A DNA stretch of 64,000 nt from Streptococcus sp. oral taxon 061 (GTDB lineage Bacteria > Bacillota > Bacilli > Lactobacillales > Streptococcaceae): the NCBI RefSeq assembly GCF_013394695.1, contig NZ_CP058258.1, forward strand, positions 1,136,001 to 1,200,000, written 5' to 3'. Within the stretch, counting starts at the first letter, position 1; each line of letters begins with the position of its first letter. Shown in pieces: positions 52,213 through 60,944 of this stretch. The translations under genes and the position numbers were made by a program. The notes under the pieces were generated by a model. That model was not told where the DNA came from and searched no databases. It worked only from the letters and a program-made list of their open reading frames with translations.

Positions 52213-52701
52213 CTATTCCATGCTCTCGAGCTTATCCATATCTTTTTCATACTTCTTCTGAGCCCATTCACCATAACTTTTCAAACCTAAGTTTCCAATA
52301 AATACCCAAGGGAGATAAAAGACATAAGTAAATACCCAAGCAAAAATGTATTTAAGATGTAGAGGGTTGTGCTGATAAATTTCGATATTGAACTGATAGT
52401 TCTGTAGCATCAAGGTAGCTGTAATCACTAGAGTTAATAATAGGCAACCTAAAATTGTAAAATGAAAACGACTATAGTAAGTCACACCTAGACTTCTAGC
52501 ACGATTGATAAAGTAAAAATTCCCTATGATAATAATAGCGAGAAGCATGCTAGGATTAAAAAGGCTTGGTGCTAACACTGCTATGAAATAAGCTAGAAAC
52601 AACAATCCGATAGAAATATAAAAACTCTCTGCACCAGCTTTATGAAGTTGTTGCTCTTCTCTTTCGTCTAATAATTGGTAATAATAAAATCTATTTTTCA
52701 T
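52213..52701 (-). CDS. Membrane protein paired with an XRE regulator
   Basis: 162 residues with four membrane helices between charged ends (QLLDEREEQQLHKAG at the front, KKYEKDMDKLESME at the back). Its start overlaps the 3' end of the upstream HTH gene by 11 bases. Such HTH-plus-membrane-protein pairs are common in Firmicutes and may form a sensing or self-regulated unit. No enzymatic motif is visible. Confidence 0.75.
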   Translation of the reverse strand: MKNRFYYYQLLDEREEQQLHKAGAESFYISIGLLFLAYFIAVLAPSLFNPSMLLAIIIIGNFYFINRARSLGVTYYSRFHFTILGCLLLTLVITATLMLQNYQFNIEIYQHNPLHLKYIFAWVFTYVFYLPWVFIGNLGLKSYGEWAQKKYEKDMDKLESME

Positions 52702-52900
52702 CTTCTTCCTCCCAAAATAATTGGTCTAAAGTTTTCCCTAAGCATCTGCAAATAGACTGGCAAAGCGAAAGCGAGGGATTGTACTTTCCAGCTTCTATCA
52801 AGCCGATAGTCTGGCGCGTAACCCCGACAGCTTCTGCCAAGTCACCTTGTGTCATATCAAGCTCTACTCGAGCTAGTTTTAATTTTAAATTCTTAGCCAC
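52691..52900 (-). CDS. XRE-family HTH transcriptional regulator
   Basis: 69 residues from GTG 52900 (VAKNLKLKLARVELDMTQ), chosen because GGAGG lies six bases upstream; a longer ATG-started frame adds a basic stretch with no ribosome site. The Cro/CI helix-turn-helix is MTQGDLAEAVGVTRQTIGLIEAGKYNPSLSL, with CRCLGKTLDQLFWEEE at the end. It probably represses its own operon with the membrane partner. Confidence 0.88.
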   Translation of the reverse strand: MAKNLKLKLARVELDMTQGDLAEAVGVTRQTIGLIEAGKYNPSLSLCQSICRCLGKTLDQLFWEEEDEK

Positions 52901-53009
52901 TTGTAACCTCCGCCTTAATTTTAAAAGTCGCGCTTCTTTTTTCAACATTATTATATCATATATTTTACATTATGCAATATATATCTGTCATTTTGTGCGA
53001 TTTTTTTAA

Positions 53010-53041
53010 CAAAAAACTCTACCACTTACATGATAGAGAGT
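53010..53041 (-). terminator. Terminator after the HAD gene
   Basis: An imperfect stem (AACTCTCTATCA against TGGTAGAGTT on the minus strand) is followed by TTTTT. The 52949-53009 stretch upstream of the HTH gene is AT-rich and should contain its promoter. Confidence 0.7.
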
Positions 53042-53048
53042 TCTCTGC

Positions 53049-53645
53049 TTATTCAAATTTTTTCAAAATATCTACAAGGTCACTTCTTTGTTTTACTTGA
53101 TAGGCTTTGATTCCTAGGCTTTCAGCCATCTTAGTGTTATCTGCTAAATCATCAAGAAAGACACAATTTGCTGGATCCAACTCATATTTACTGAGGATTT
53201 CCTCAAACATTTTTCGATCAGGTTTGATGACCTTAATATCACAAGAAAGAACAAACCCATCTAAAATCTTTGCTAGAGGTGCTAGTTGATTTTTCAATAA
53301 TTCATAAAAAACTGGTGAGGTATTAGATAGGACAAAAATACGATGGCCATTTTCCTTTAAACGTGCAAGAAGCGGAAAGACTTCCGTGTAAATATCGATA
53401 TAGGCAGGCCAGTTCCAAATGACTTCTTCAACCTTTTTCTGATAGCAATCTCCTAATAGGGAAAGAACCTTATCAACCAATTCTTCTCGAGTCAAAGTCC
53501 CTAAGTCCAATCTTTCCCAAAGCCCCGACTGGAAAATAGCCTTGTCTAAAATTAGATAATCTTTCTGAGTTTTAGCTACAGCTTTCAAAATCTTATCCTT
53601 GTTCCATTCCAGTAGAACATTACCCATATCCAGTATGATATCCAT
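53049..53645 (-). CDS. HAD superfamily hydrolase
   Basis: 198 residues from ATG 53645, with GGAGG seven bases upstream. Motif I DMGNVLLEWN carries the nucleophile Asp but has Gly-Asn where phosphatases have the second Asp, a form common in the YihX-like group. Motif II is VLSNTS, Lys is in VIKPDRKMFE, and motif III is CVFLDDLADNT. It is probably a small-molecule phosphatase; substrate unknown. Confidence 0.87.
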   Translation of the reverse strand: MDIILDMGNVLLEWNKDKILKAVAKTQKDYLILDKAIFQSGLWERLDLGTLTREELVDKVLSLLGDCYQKKVEEVIWNWPAYIDIYTEVFPLLARLKENGHRIFVLSNTSPVFYELLKNQLAPLAKILDGFVLSCDIKVIKPDRKMFEEILSKYELDPANCVFLDDLADNTKMAESLGIKAYQVKQRSDLVDILKKFE

Positions 53646-53697
53646 CAACCTACCTCCATCATTATGTGAACGATCTCTTTAAGCGTCCAATGTCTGT

Positions 53698-54108
53698 TTA
53701 CAAATCTTTTTGATAATAGTGCCTTTGTCCAGTATAGGGATAGTCTTTCAAAGTAAAAACTTCCTTGTAGCCATACTTCTGATAAAAGGCAGGCGCTTGA
53801 AACTGATAAGTATTTACAAAAGCAAAGCGACAGTTTCTCTTCTTAGCTTCACTTTCTGCTTGCTGCAATAGTTGGGAGCCAATTCCTTGTCCTCGTATGT
53901 CTTCTTTTACAAACAAATATTCGATTTCTAGCCAGTTTCCAAAAGTCTCTCCTACTAAACCAGCCATGAGTTCACCGCTATCATCTTCGACATAAATATT
54001 AAGTGGCTCGCTTTCAGCAGCTTCTCTTTTGGAACGATTATAAGAGCGAATCAAGTCTCCTATTATTTGCGATTTCTGAGACTCTGTATTTTCCAATCTT
54101 ACCTGCAT
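53698..54108 (-). CDS. GNAT family acetyltransferase
   Basis: 136 residues from ATG 54108, with AGGAGG four bases upstream. The acetyl-CoA loop is VKEDIRGQGIGSQLLQQAESEAKKR, followed by FVNTYQFQAPAFYQKYGYKEV. The form resembles small N-acetyltransferases acting on amines or antibiotics, but the substrate is unknown. It lies 52 bases upstream of the HAD gene on the same strand. Confidence 0.84.
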   Translation of the reverse strand: MQVRLENTESQKSQIIGDLIRSYNRSKREAAESEPLNIYVEDDSGELMAGLVGETFGNWLEIEYLFVKEDIRGQGIGSQLLQQAESEAKKRNCRFAFVNTYQFQAPAFYQKYGYKEVFTLKDYPYTGQRHYYQKDL

Positions 54109-54167
54109 AAAACCTCCTAAATACACTTATAGCATGATTATAACCATATTTAGATAGACTGTCAAAC

Positions 54168-54197
54168 TAAAAAACTCACCAACCTGAGTTGATGAGC
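54168..54197 (-). terminator. Terminator after the amino acid permease gene
   Basis: On the minus strand CTCATCAAC pairs with GTTGGTGAG (one G-U) around a short loop and is followed by six T. It lies right after the permease stop. Confidence 0.87.
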
Positions 54198-54204
54198 TTA
54201 TGAC

Positions 54205-55578
54205 TTATTTTCTAAATTTCCATTGGCTATAAATACCAAAAGCGATAATCCAGATAGCTGAACCTCTAGCTCCCATTACGGTTGATTCTTGTAAGAAGAG
54301 CGTTCCAAATACAAAGATAAAGAAGAGCATGGTCAGAGGATTTAGCAAGCGATATTGAGGCATGAGATAGCCATCTACCATAAAGTCTTTAGACTTGCGA
54401 TACTTGAGATGAGCTACCATGATCAAGATGTAGATGGCGATATAAACACCTGATGAAGATGCTGTAATCAAAGCAAAGGCATCTGATACGCCAGGAAGTA
54501 CATTGATGAAGGCTGCAAAACCAATCAAGACAGCAGAAGCAATGATAGCATTCTGAGGAACGTTGTGGCGTGAAAGTGTATCTGCCTTAATAGCTTTTAA
54601 GAAACGATTTGGTGAATCATGGGCAATTTGGTACAAGTGACGACCTGTTGAGTAAAGAGTTGAATTCAAGGCTGACGCAGCGGAAGTCAAGACAACAAAG
54701 TTAATCAAGGCCGCCGCCCACTTAAGACCAACAAGTTCAAATACCGTTACAAATGGTGAATCTGTCGCAGAAAGCTCACGCCAAGGAATAATAGACATGA
54801 TGGCTAAGAGAGCCCCACCATAGAAAAAGATAATTCGCAAGGGAATTTCCTTAACAGCCTTAGGCAAGACTTTTCTAGGATCCTTAGTTTCAGATGTTGT
54901 AACACCGATAAACTCAATCATCAAGTAAGCAAAGAAAACCATTTGAAAGGCCATGACAAAGTTCATCCCTCCATTTGGGAAAAGGGAGAACTGCTCACTA
55001 ATATTGGCGAGACTTGCTGAACCATATGGAGTTTCAAAGCCAGTCAAGACTAGAAAAATCCCTGTCGCGATCATGGCGAGAATAGCCACAATTTTAATCA
55101 TGGCAAACCAAAATTCTACCTCACCAAAGATTTTAACAGCAATCAGATTGACCAAGCCCAAAATTGTTAGGAATACAACCTGAATCAACCAAGATGGCCA
55201 AGAGGGAAACCAAAACTGAACATAGTGAGCAATAGCTGTAATCTCTGCCATACCAATAAAGACTACTGATAACCAATAAGACCAAACCGAGAAATAGCCC
55301 CATCCCTTACCTAGATAACGAGTAATAAAATTGATAAAGGTGTGTTGCTCTGGATCCTGGTACAACATTTCCCCGATAGCACGCATCATGAGATACATGA
55401 AGCCACCTGTAATCATATAGACCAAGACAATCGAAGGTCCAGTTAAACTGATAGACCGACCAGCTCCAAGAAATAATCCCGTACCAATCGTTCCGGCAAT
55501 GGCCATAACCTGAACATGGCGATTGGTTAAGCCACGCTCCATTTTACTTTTCTTTTTGTGCTTTTTTTCTGAATTCAT
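54205..55578 (-). CDS. APC-family amino acid permease
   Basis: 457 residues with 12 predicted membrane helices. The amino acid transporter signature is near the N-terminus: ERGLTNRHVQVMAIAGTIGTGLFLGAG, then GPSIVLVYMITGGFMYLMMRAIGEM. It is most like the AAT subgroup (AapA/CycA/ProY types). The substrate is not decidable; D-serine/alanine/glycine or an aromatic amino acid is possible. The Lys-rich cytoplasmic N-terminus is typical. It is monocistronic with its own terminator. Confidence 0.9.
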   Translation of the reverse strand: MNSEKKHKKKSKMERGLTNRHVQVMAIAGTIGTGLFLGAGRSISLTGPSIVLVYMITGGFMYLMMRAIGEMLYQDPEQHTFINFITRYLGKGWGYFSVWSYWLSVVFIGMAEITAIAHYVQFWFPSWPSWLIQVVFLTILGLVNLIAVKIFGEVEFWFAMIKIVAILAMIATGIFLVLTGFETPYGSASLANISEQFSLFPNGGMNFVMAFQMVFFAYLMIEFIGVTTSETKDPRKVLPKAVKEIPLRIIFFYGGALLAIMSIIPWRELSATDSPFVTVFELVGLKWAAALINFVVLTSAASALNSTLYSTGRHLYQIAHDSPNRFLKAIKADTLSRHNVPQNAIIASAVLIGFAAFINVLPGVSDAFALITASSSGVYIAIYILIMVAHLKYRKSKDFMVDGYLMPQYRLLNPLTMLFFIFVFGTLFLQESTVMGARGSAIWIIAFGIYSQWKFRK

Positions 55579-55603
55579 ATAGTCTCCTTATTTTTTAGAA
55601 TTA

Positions 55604-55646
55604 AGAAAAGGAGTAATAGGAAACGCTTTCCCTAAATCTACTCCTT
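55604..55646 (-). terminator. Terminator after greA
   Basis: AAGGAGTA and TACTCCTT enclose an inner GGAAA/TTTCC stem, followed on the minus strand by TTCTT. The core GGAAACGCTTTCC resembles a cre but fits the consensus poorly. Confidence 0.8.
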
Positions 55647-55657
55647 CCTTTTTCCTA

Positions 55658-56140
55658 TTAAACGGTTTTTTCAACTTTTAAGATTTTAACATCATAGCTT
55701 CCAGCAGGTGTTTCGATTGTAACAACATCACCTTTTTTCTTACCAATCAATGCTTGACCAATTGGGCTTTCATTTGATACTTTTCCTGCAAAGGCATCTG
55801 CTCCAGCCGAACCAACGATAATGTATACTTCCTTTTCGTCTTCTCCAACTTCTTGGATTGTTACAGTTTTTCCGATAGCAACTTCATTTTTTGCAACAGC
55901 ATCGCTGTTAACGATTTCTGCGTAACGAATCTTAGTCTCTAGACTTGAGATTTGTCCCTCAACGAAGGCTTGCTCGTCCTTAGCTGCTTCATACTCACTG
56001 TTTTCTGACAAATCACCATATGAACGAGCAATCTTGATACGTTCTACAACTTCTGGACGACGTACTAGTTTCAATTCTTCTAATTCTTTTTCAAGTTTTT
56101 CCTTTTCTTCCAAGGTCATTGGATAAGTTTTTTCTACCAT
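55658..56140 (-). CDS. greA: Transcription elongation factor GreA
   Basis: 160 residues from ATG 56140 ([16 protein letters not shown]). The N-terminal coiled coil carries the acidic tip region [24 protein letters not shown]; the C-terminal FKBP-like domain has [16 protein letters not shown]. It rescues backtracked RNA polymerase by stimulating transcript cleavage. It lies 75 bases after mltG, an arrangement conserved in streptococci. Confidence 0.97.
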   Translation of the reverse strand: MVEKTYPMTLEEKEKLEKELEELKLVRRPEVVERIKIARSYGDLSENSEYEAAKDEQAFVEGQISSLETKIRYAEIVNSDAVAKNEVAIGKTVTIQEVGEDEKEVYIIVGSAGADAFAGKVSNESPIGQALIGKKKGDVVTIETPAGSYDVKILKVEKTV

Positions 56141-56214
56141 TTTTCTCAACTTTCTTTTAATTGAATTAATAAATATATGCTTTAAAGCAAAATTATGTGG
56201 AAAACCACATAATT

Positions 56215-57861
56215 TTAGTTTGTGCTATTTGATTGGTTTAGTTTACTATTGATATGTTCTTGAACATTACGATCATGTTCTTCCAACGTTGTTGCATAGT
56301 AAACTTTACCATCTTGAACATTGGCTACAAAGTAGAGATAGTCACTCTTTGTCTGATTGATACTTGATTCGATAGCATCCAAGCTAGGGCTATCAACTGG
56401 CCCAGGCATAAGACCTACTTTTGTATAATCATTGTACGGTGAATCGATAGAAGTATCAATAGCTGCATCATCAGCAAGACTGATATTTTGACCAAGTTTA
56501 CCTTCTGCGTAAAGGATAGCGATATTACTTTGAAGTGGCATACCCAGGTTCAAACGATTATAAAATACACCAGCAATCAGCTTGCGATCCTCTGTTTTTG
56601 CTCCTTCTTTCTCAACAAGAGAGGCAATTGTTAAGAGCTCATTTACTGTTAAGTTCTTTTCTTTGATTGTAGCATAGTGACTAGATAGATTTTTATCCAT
56701 AGCAGCTAGCATTTCATCAATTAAACTTTCAACAGTTGTGTTTTCTTTAATCGTATAAGTTGCAGGGAAAAGATAACCTTCTAAACGGTAACGAACACCA
56801 CTATCTTTTGTAGGTAAGCTTTCAAGAAGATTTGGATATTTGGTTACCTCTTGAGCAATAAAGTTCTCATCTTGAACTTTAGCCAAAAATGCTTCCGCTG
56901 TCAAAGCTTCCTTAAAGTTACCTTGAAGTTGGCCAACAGTTTGAGCAATTTGCTCTAAAGTATATCCCTCTGGAATAGTCAAGCTTGCAAGTGTAACCTC
57001 TTGAGGTTCAGGTGTCCCACCTTTTTGCAACTCTTTAATGACATCTTCAACGCTCATACTCTTTTGAAGATTATAATAACCAGATTTTAATTCATTATAG
57101 TTTTTATACTTAACATAAAGTGTAAAGACTAAACCGTTTTTAATGACACCAGATTTTTCTAACGTTGAACCAATTTCTTGAGCATTAGATCCATCTGGAA
57201 TCTGAACAGTCATATATTGTTTAGAACTTGGATCCACTGGTTGCAAGGCTGATTCAGCATAACGAAGTCCAAAGAAACCACCAGCACCAAGTAGAATCAG
57301 CAATACCAATACTGTGACTAAAAATCCTTTCAAGCGGGATTTTTTCTTTTTCTTGGCTGGTTTCGCAGACTCCCTACGACTTCTTTTAGGAAGTTCATCT
57401 ACCTCAGTATTTTTCTGATTAGCATTTCCAGTTGTTAATTCTTCCTGATTAGTGGCAAAACCTACAGTTCCTTTATCTTCATGTGATTTTTCATGAGTAC
57501 GGTAGGAAACTGAAACCTTAGTCGGTATTGAATTAATTTCATCTTTATCTGAGATTGATTGAGATAAGTCAACTGATGCTTCTTCCACAGCTTCCTCTGC
57601 AACTTCCTCTTTAAGATCTGGACGAGGAGGAACAGCAGGTGCATTCTCAATCAATTGTTCAACGGTTGAAACAGAATTAGCAATCAGCTCTTCTTCTGGA
57701 GTTATTACTCGTTCTTCTGTTTTTGTATCAGAAGAGTTCATCAAATTTGAAAAGAGGTCATCTGTTTGTTCTGTTAAACTTTCCTCTTTCTTTAATCGTT
57801 CTAAGTCTCGCAAGATCTGATCTTTAAAGCTCAACTTTTCTTCATTTGAATTTTCGCTCAA
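56215..57861 (-). CDS. mltG: Endolytic murein transglycosylase MltG
   Basis: 548 residues. A long acidic cytoplasmic N-terminus (1-180) ends in a KKKKSR basic patch, one membrane helix follows (about 184-206), then a LysM-like subdomain and the YceG catalytic domain with the Glu in [26 protein letters not shown]. In pneumococcus MltG is essential and works with the peripheral wall synthesis machinery, cutting nascent glycan. The start is TTG, with GGAGG nine bases upstream. Confidence 0.95.
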   Translation of the reverse strand: MSENSNEEKLSFKDQILRDLERLKKEESLTEQTDDLFSNLMNSSDTKTEERVITPEEELIANSVSTVEQLIENAPAVPPRPDLKEEVAEEAVEEASVDLSQSISDKDEINSIPTKVSVSYRTHEKSHEDKGTVGFATNQEELTTGNANQKNTEVDELPKRSRRESAKPAKKKKKSRLKGFLVTVLVLLILLGAGGFFGLRYAESALQPVDPSSKQYMTVQIPDGSNAQEIGSTLEKSGVIKNGLVFTLYVKYKNYNELKSGYYNLQKSMSVEDVIKELQKGGTPEPQEVTLASLTIPEGYTLEQIAQTVGQLQGNFKEALTAEAFLAKVQDENFIAQEVTKYPNLLESLPTKDSGVRYRLEGYLFPATYTIKENTTVESLIDEMLAAMDKNLSSHYATIKEKNLTVNELLTIASLVEKEGAKTEDRKLIAGVFYNRLNLGMPLQSNIAILYAEGKLGQNISLADDAAIDTSIDSPYNDYTKVGLMPGPVDSPSLDAIESSINQTKSDYLYFVANVQDGKVYYATTLEEHDRNVQEHINSKLNQSNSTN

Positions 57862-57943
57862 AGGTATTTACCTCCTTGTTGATAATCCTTAATATTATAT
57901 CTTAAAAACCAGAGAAAAGCAACCTTGGAAGCCTTTCTAGTCG

Positions 57944-58438
57944 CTAATTCCTATTTTCCCAGACCATATTATACCATTCTTCTCCCGCAAATTGGGATTT
58001 AGACTTGCCTTCATTGACAAAACCATGCTTCTCATAGTAATCAATCAGGTAGTCATGGCAAGTCAGATTAATTCCCTCACGTTCATGCTTGAGAGCCACT
58101 TTCTTTAAGGCAGTTAAGAGTTTTCTTCCCAGCCCCAAGGATTGAGCTTTCTTTGCAACAGACAGACATGTCACAGATATATACCCACCTTCTTGATGAC
58201 TGTGATCTTCTATTTCTTCTGTAAAGGATTGGTCCTGCAAATAGCGATGAGGGACTACTGGTCCTTCAATATAACCGAGTATCTCTCCATCTTTTTCAGC
58301 CACTAAAAAACTAGTCTTAATCTCTTTTAAGTGAGCTTCAAAAACAGATCGAGGTATGGCTTCTTCAATTGAGAAATTCTCTAATTCAATCTCTAAAATA
58401 CGGTCTAAATCACTAAGTCTAGCTTGTCGAATAATCAT
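57944..58438 (-). CDS. GNAT family acetyltransferase (second of pair)
   Basis: 164 residues from ATG 58438, with AGGAGG four bases upstream. It opens IIRQARLSDLDRILEIELENFSIEEAIP; acetyl-CoA region LSVAKKAQSLGLGRKLLTALKKVAL; DYLIDYYEKHGFVNEGKS. The ATG overlaps the stop of the preceding GNAT gene (ATGA), so the two are coupled. The pair lies between murC and mltG, but nothing in the sequence shows a wall substrate. Confidence 0.87.
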   Translation of the reverse strand: MIIRQARLSDLDRILEIELENFSIEEAIPRSVFEAHLKEIKTSFLVAEKDGEILGYIEGPVVPHRYLQDQSFTEEIEDHSHQEGGYISVTCLSVAKKAQSLGLGRKLLTALKKVALKHEREGINLTCHDYLIDYYEKHGFVNEGKSKSQFAGEEWYNMVWENRN

Positions 58439-58950
58439 AGTTCCTCCTGATAATAGGGATTCTGCCAACGCATGAGAAAGGCAAATTCACTGCTCCTTTC
58501 TCCTTCTATAATCCCTTGTTCCACAAATCCATTCATTTCAAAATAGGCCAGCAATTCATCCTCACAAAGAAGATAAATACCGGGACTATTTTGTTGAAGA
58601 ACAACTTGTTTGAAGGCTGCTAGCAACAAGGTTCCAAATCCTTGCCTCTGATAATCCGGACGAACAGATAAACCAGCAATCACAAAATTTCTATCACTGA
58701 TAAGTTCAACATTTGCCACCTCTTCTATCCATCTACTTAGTGAGGAATTAGCAAGATCTATTCCTAGGATATAAGCAATCACCATATCATCAAGACTAGC
58801 TAAGAGAAACGTATCCGCATGACTGCGGATACGTTCTTCCATCATTTTTCTATTTGTTATTTCTCGAGAACCTGCTGTGCAATCAGAAATCAAGCAAATT
58901 TGTTCCATATCTGATTGCGTGGCTTCTCGAATTTTAATTGGAAATTCCAT
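58435..58950 (-). CDS. GNAT family acetyltransferase (first of pair)
   Basis: 171 residues. N-terminal IKIREATQSDMEQICLISD, acetyl-CoA loop LSVRPDYQRQGFGTLLLAAFKQVVL, closing LLAYFEMNGFVEQGII. It starts 8 bases after the murC stop and overlaps the second GNAT gene, so murC-GNAT-GNAT is one transcript. Substrate unknown. Confidence 0.87.
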   Translation of the reverse strand: MEFPIKIREATQSDMEQICLISDCTAGSREITNRKMMEERIRSHADTFLLASLDDMVIAYILGIDLANSSLSRWIEEVANVELISDRNFVIAGLSVRPDYQRQGFGTLLLAAFKQVVLQQNSPGIYLLCEDELLAYFEMNGFVEQGIIEGERSSEFAFLMRWQNPYYQEEL

Positions 58951-58958
58951 TTTGTTCC

Positions 58959-60293
58959 TTACTGAACATTACTTGTCAAATTTGACAAGAGACGTTCGAA
59001 TGAGTATTCATATGACTGAATATCACCTGCTCCCATAAAGACATATACAGCATTGTCATGGTCTAAGAGAGGAGACACATTTTCAACAGTGATAACTTGA
59101 TGTTTTTTATCAATCTTGGCTGCTAAATCTTCAACCTTAACATCACCATGGTCAACTTCACGAGCAGAACCATAGATTTTTGCTAAGTAAACTGCATCAG
59201 CCTGGTTCAAGGCTTGCGCAAAATCATCCAACAAAGCAATTGTACGAGTAAAGGTATGCGGTTGGAAAATAGCAACGATTTCCTTGCTTGGGTATTTTTG
59301 ACGTGCAGCATCTAGAGTTGCGATAATTTCAGTTGGGTGATGCGCAAAATCATCGATGATAACAGTATCATTGACAATCTTTTCTGTAAAGCGACGCTTA
59401 ACGCCTCCAAAAGTATTCAAGTGTTCACGTACTAAATTCAAGTCAAAGCCAGCAGTATAAAGCAAACCAATCACTGCTGTTGCATTCATGATATTGTGGC
59501 GTCCGAAAGTTGGAATGTGGAATTGACCCAGTTCTTGACCACGGAAGTGAACTGTGAATGTTGAACCTGTAGTAGAACGAAGCAAATCGCTGGCTACAAA
59601 GTCATTGTTTGCTGCTTCAAAACCGTAATAATAGATTGGAGCATTTGTCGTAATCTTACGCAACTCAGCATCTTCACCGTAGACAAACAAACCTTTGGTG
59701 ATTTGTTTAGCATAATCATTGAAGGCGTTAAAGACATCCTCTAAGCTTGTGAAATAGTCAGGATGGTCAAAGTCGATATTAGTAATAATAGAGTACTCTG
59801 GGTGATATGGCATGAAATGACGTTCGTACTCGTCTGATTCAAAGACAAAATACTTGGCATTTTCAGAACCACGACCTGTACCATCTCCAATTAGATAGCT
59901 TGTATCAGTGATGTGTGACAAAACGTGAGAAAGCATACCTGTTGTTGAAGTCTTACCGTGTGCTCCGGCAACACCCATGCTGATAAAGTCACGCATAAAG
60001 CTACCAAGAAACTCATGATAACGTTTATAACTTAGTCCGTTCTTGTCTGCATAAGCAATTTCAACATTGTTGTCTGGACGAAAGGCATTCCCAGCGATAA
60101 TTTCTAAATCACCTTGAAGGTTTTTCTCATCGAAAGGTAAAATTTTAATACCTGCTTGCTCTAATCCACGTTGGGTAAAGTAATATTTTTCAACATCAGA
60201 TCCTTGGACCTTATGCCCCATTTGGTGCAACATTAAAGCCAAGGCACTCATCCCTGATCCTTTAATTCCGATAAAATGATAGGTTTTTGCCAT
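58959..60293 (-). CDS. murC: UDP-N-acetylmuramate--L-alanine ligase
   Basis: 444 residues. MurC N-terminal [30 protein letters not shown] loop [13 protein letters not shown], central EYERHF, and C-terminal [14 protein letters not shown]. It adds L-alanine to UDP-MurNAc in the cytoplasm, the first peptide step of peptidoglycan. It follows the unknown 197-residue gene by 11 bases and leads into two acetyltransferase genes. Confidence 0.97.
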   Translation of the reverse strand: MAKTYHFIGIKGSGMSALALMLHQMGHKVQGSDVEKYYFTQRGLEQAGIKILPFDEKNLQGDLEIIAGNAFRPDNNVEIAYADKNGLSYKRYHEFLGSFMRDFISMGVAGAHGKTSTTGMLSHVLSHITDTSYLIGDGTGRGSENAKYFVFESDEYERHFMPYHPEYSIITNIDFDHPDYFTSLEDVFNAFNDYAKQITKGLFVYGEDAELRKITTNAPIYYYGFEAANNDFVASDLLRSTTGSTFTVHFRGQELGQFHIPTFGRHNIMNATAVIGLLYTAGFDLNLVREHLNTFGGVKRRFTEKIVNDTVIIDDFAHHPTEIIATLDAARQKYPSKEIVAIFQPHTFTRTIALLDDFAQALNQADAVYLAKIYGSAREVDHGDVKVEDLAAKIDKKHQVITVENVSPLLDHDNAVYVFMGAGDIQSYEYSFERLLSNLTSNVQ

Positions 60294-60304
60294 CTTTTTC
60301 CCCT

Positions 60305-60898
60305 TTACTCTGTCATATTTGTCAAGTTCAACTCTTGAGCAATTTTACGTTCTTTTTCTGATTGATTTTCTTTTTTGTTATAAATCTGGCTTTTCTTTAG
60401 AAAATCATAATTATTTTTCTTTGGTCCCAGATGCTCTTCTTTGCTTGTCTCTTGCATCTGAGGAGCCATTTCAGCCAAAATATAATGTTTCTGAGTTAGT
60501 TTGTCACTAAATTTTGCTAGCTCCCCAGGATTTTCCTTTTGGAAAGGAGCTGTTGGCTGATTTGTCTGTCTTACTAAATTATTTGAAGGTTTATAACGTT
60601 TCGTAAAACTAACATCTTGAGTCAAATATTTTGCTGAACGTTTCCGTTTTAGATCAGCTCTTGCTTCTTCACGAGCAAGTTCAGCATAGGATTTTTCCTT
60701 CTTTTCAGGTAGCTTATTTGATGCTTGAACCGGTGACTTTTTTTCGGTAGTAATTGGTGACCATTCCAAGTAGTTTTTGTCCTGGTAGTCTCCCTTGATA
60801 TTACTGATGAAATCCGACTCATCATATAAATCCATAAATGGCATCTCTGTCAGTATAATCTCATCATCTGACACTATTGGAAATCGTACTTGTTTCAT
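60305..60898 (-). CDS. Conserved low-complexity cytoplasmic protein, unknown
   Basis: 197 residues, rich in Lys, Glu, Asn and Gln with no membrane segment. Most is predicted disordered except the central [20 protein letters not shown] helix. It sits between the SNF2 helicase gene (46 bases) and murC (11 bases), the same arrangement I recall from pneumococcus. The conserved position suggests a real product. No function can be assigned. Confidence 0.75.
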   Translation of the reverse strand: MKQVRFPIVSDDEIILTEMPFMDLYDESDFISNIKGDYQDKNYLEWSPITTEKKSPVQASNKLPEKKEKSYAELAREEARADLKRKRSAKYLTQDVSFTKRYKPSNNLVRQTNQPTAPFQKENPGELAKFSDKLTQKHYILAEMAPQMQETSKEEHLGPKKNNYDFLKKSQIYNKKENQSEKERKIAQELNLTNMTE

Positions 60899-60944
60899 TT
60901 TTATTCCCTTTCAATACTCCATTATAACGTAAAGTCTTGATTTT

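Noticed and set aside
55619..55633. cre-like GGAAACGCTTTCC near the greA end
   Set aside because: It has about three mismatches to the cre consensus and is fully explained as the inner stem of the greA terminator.
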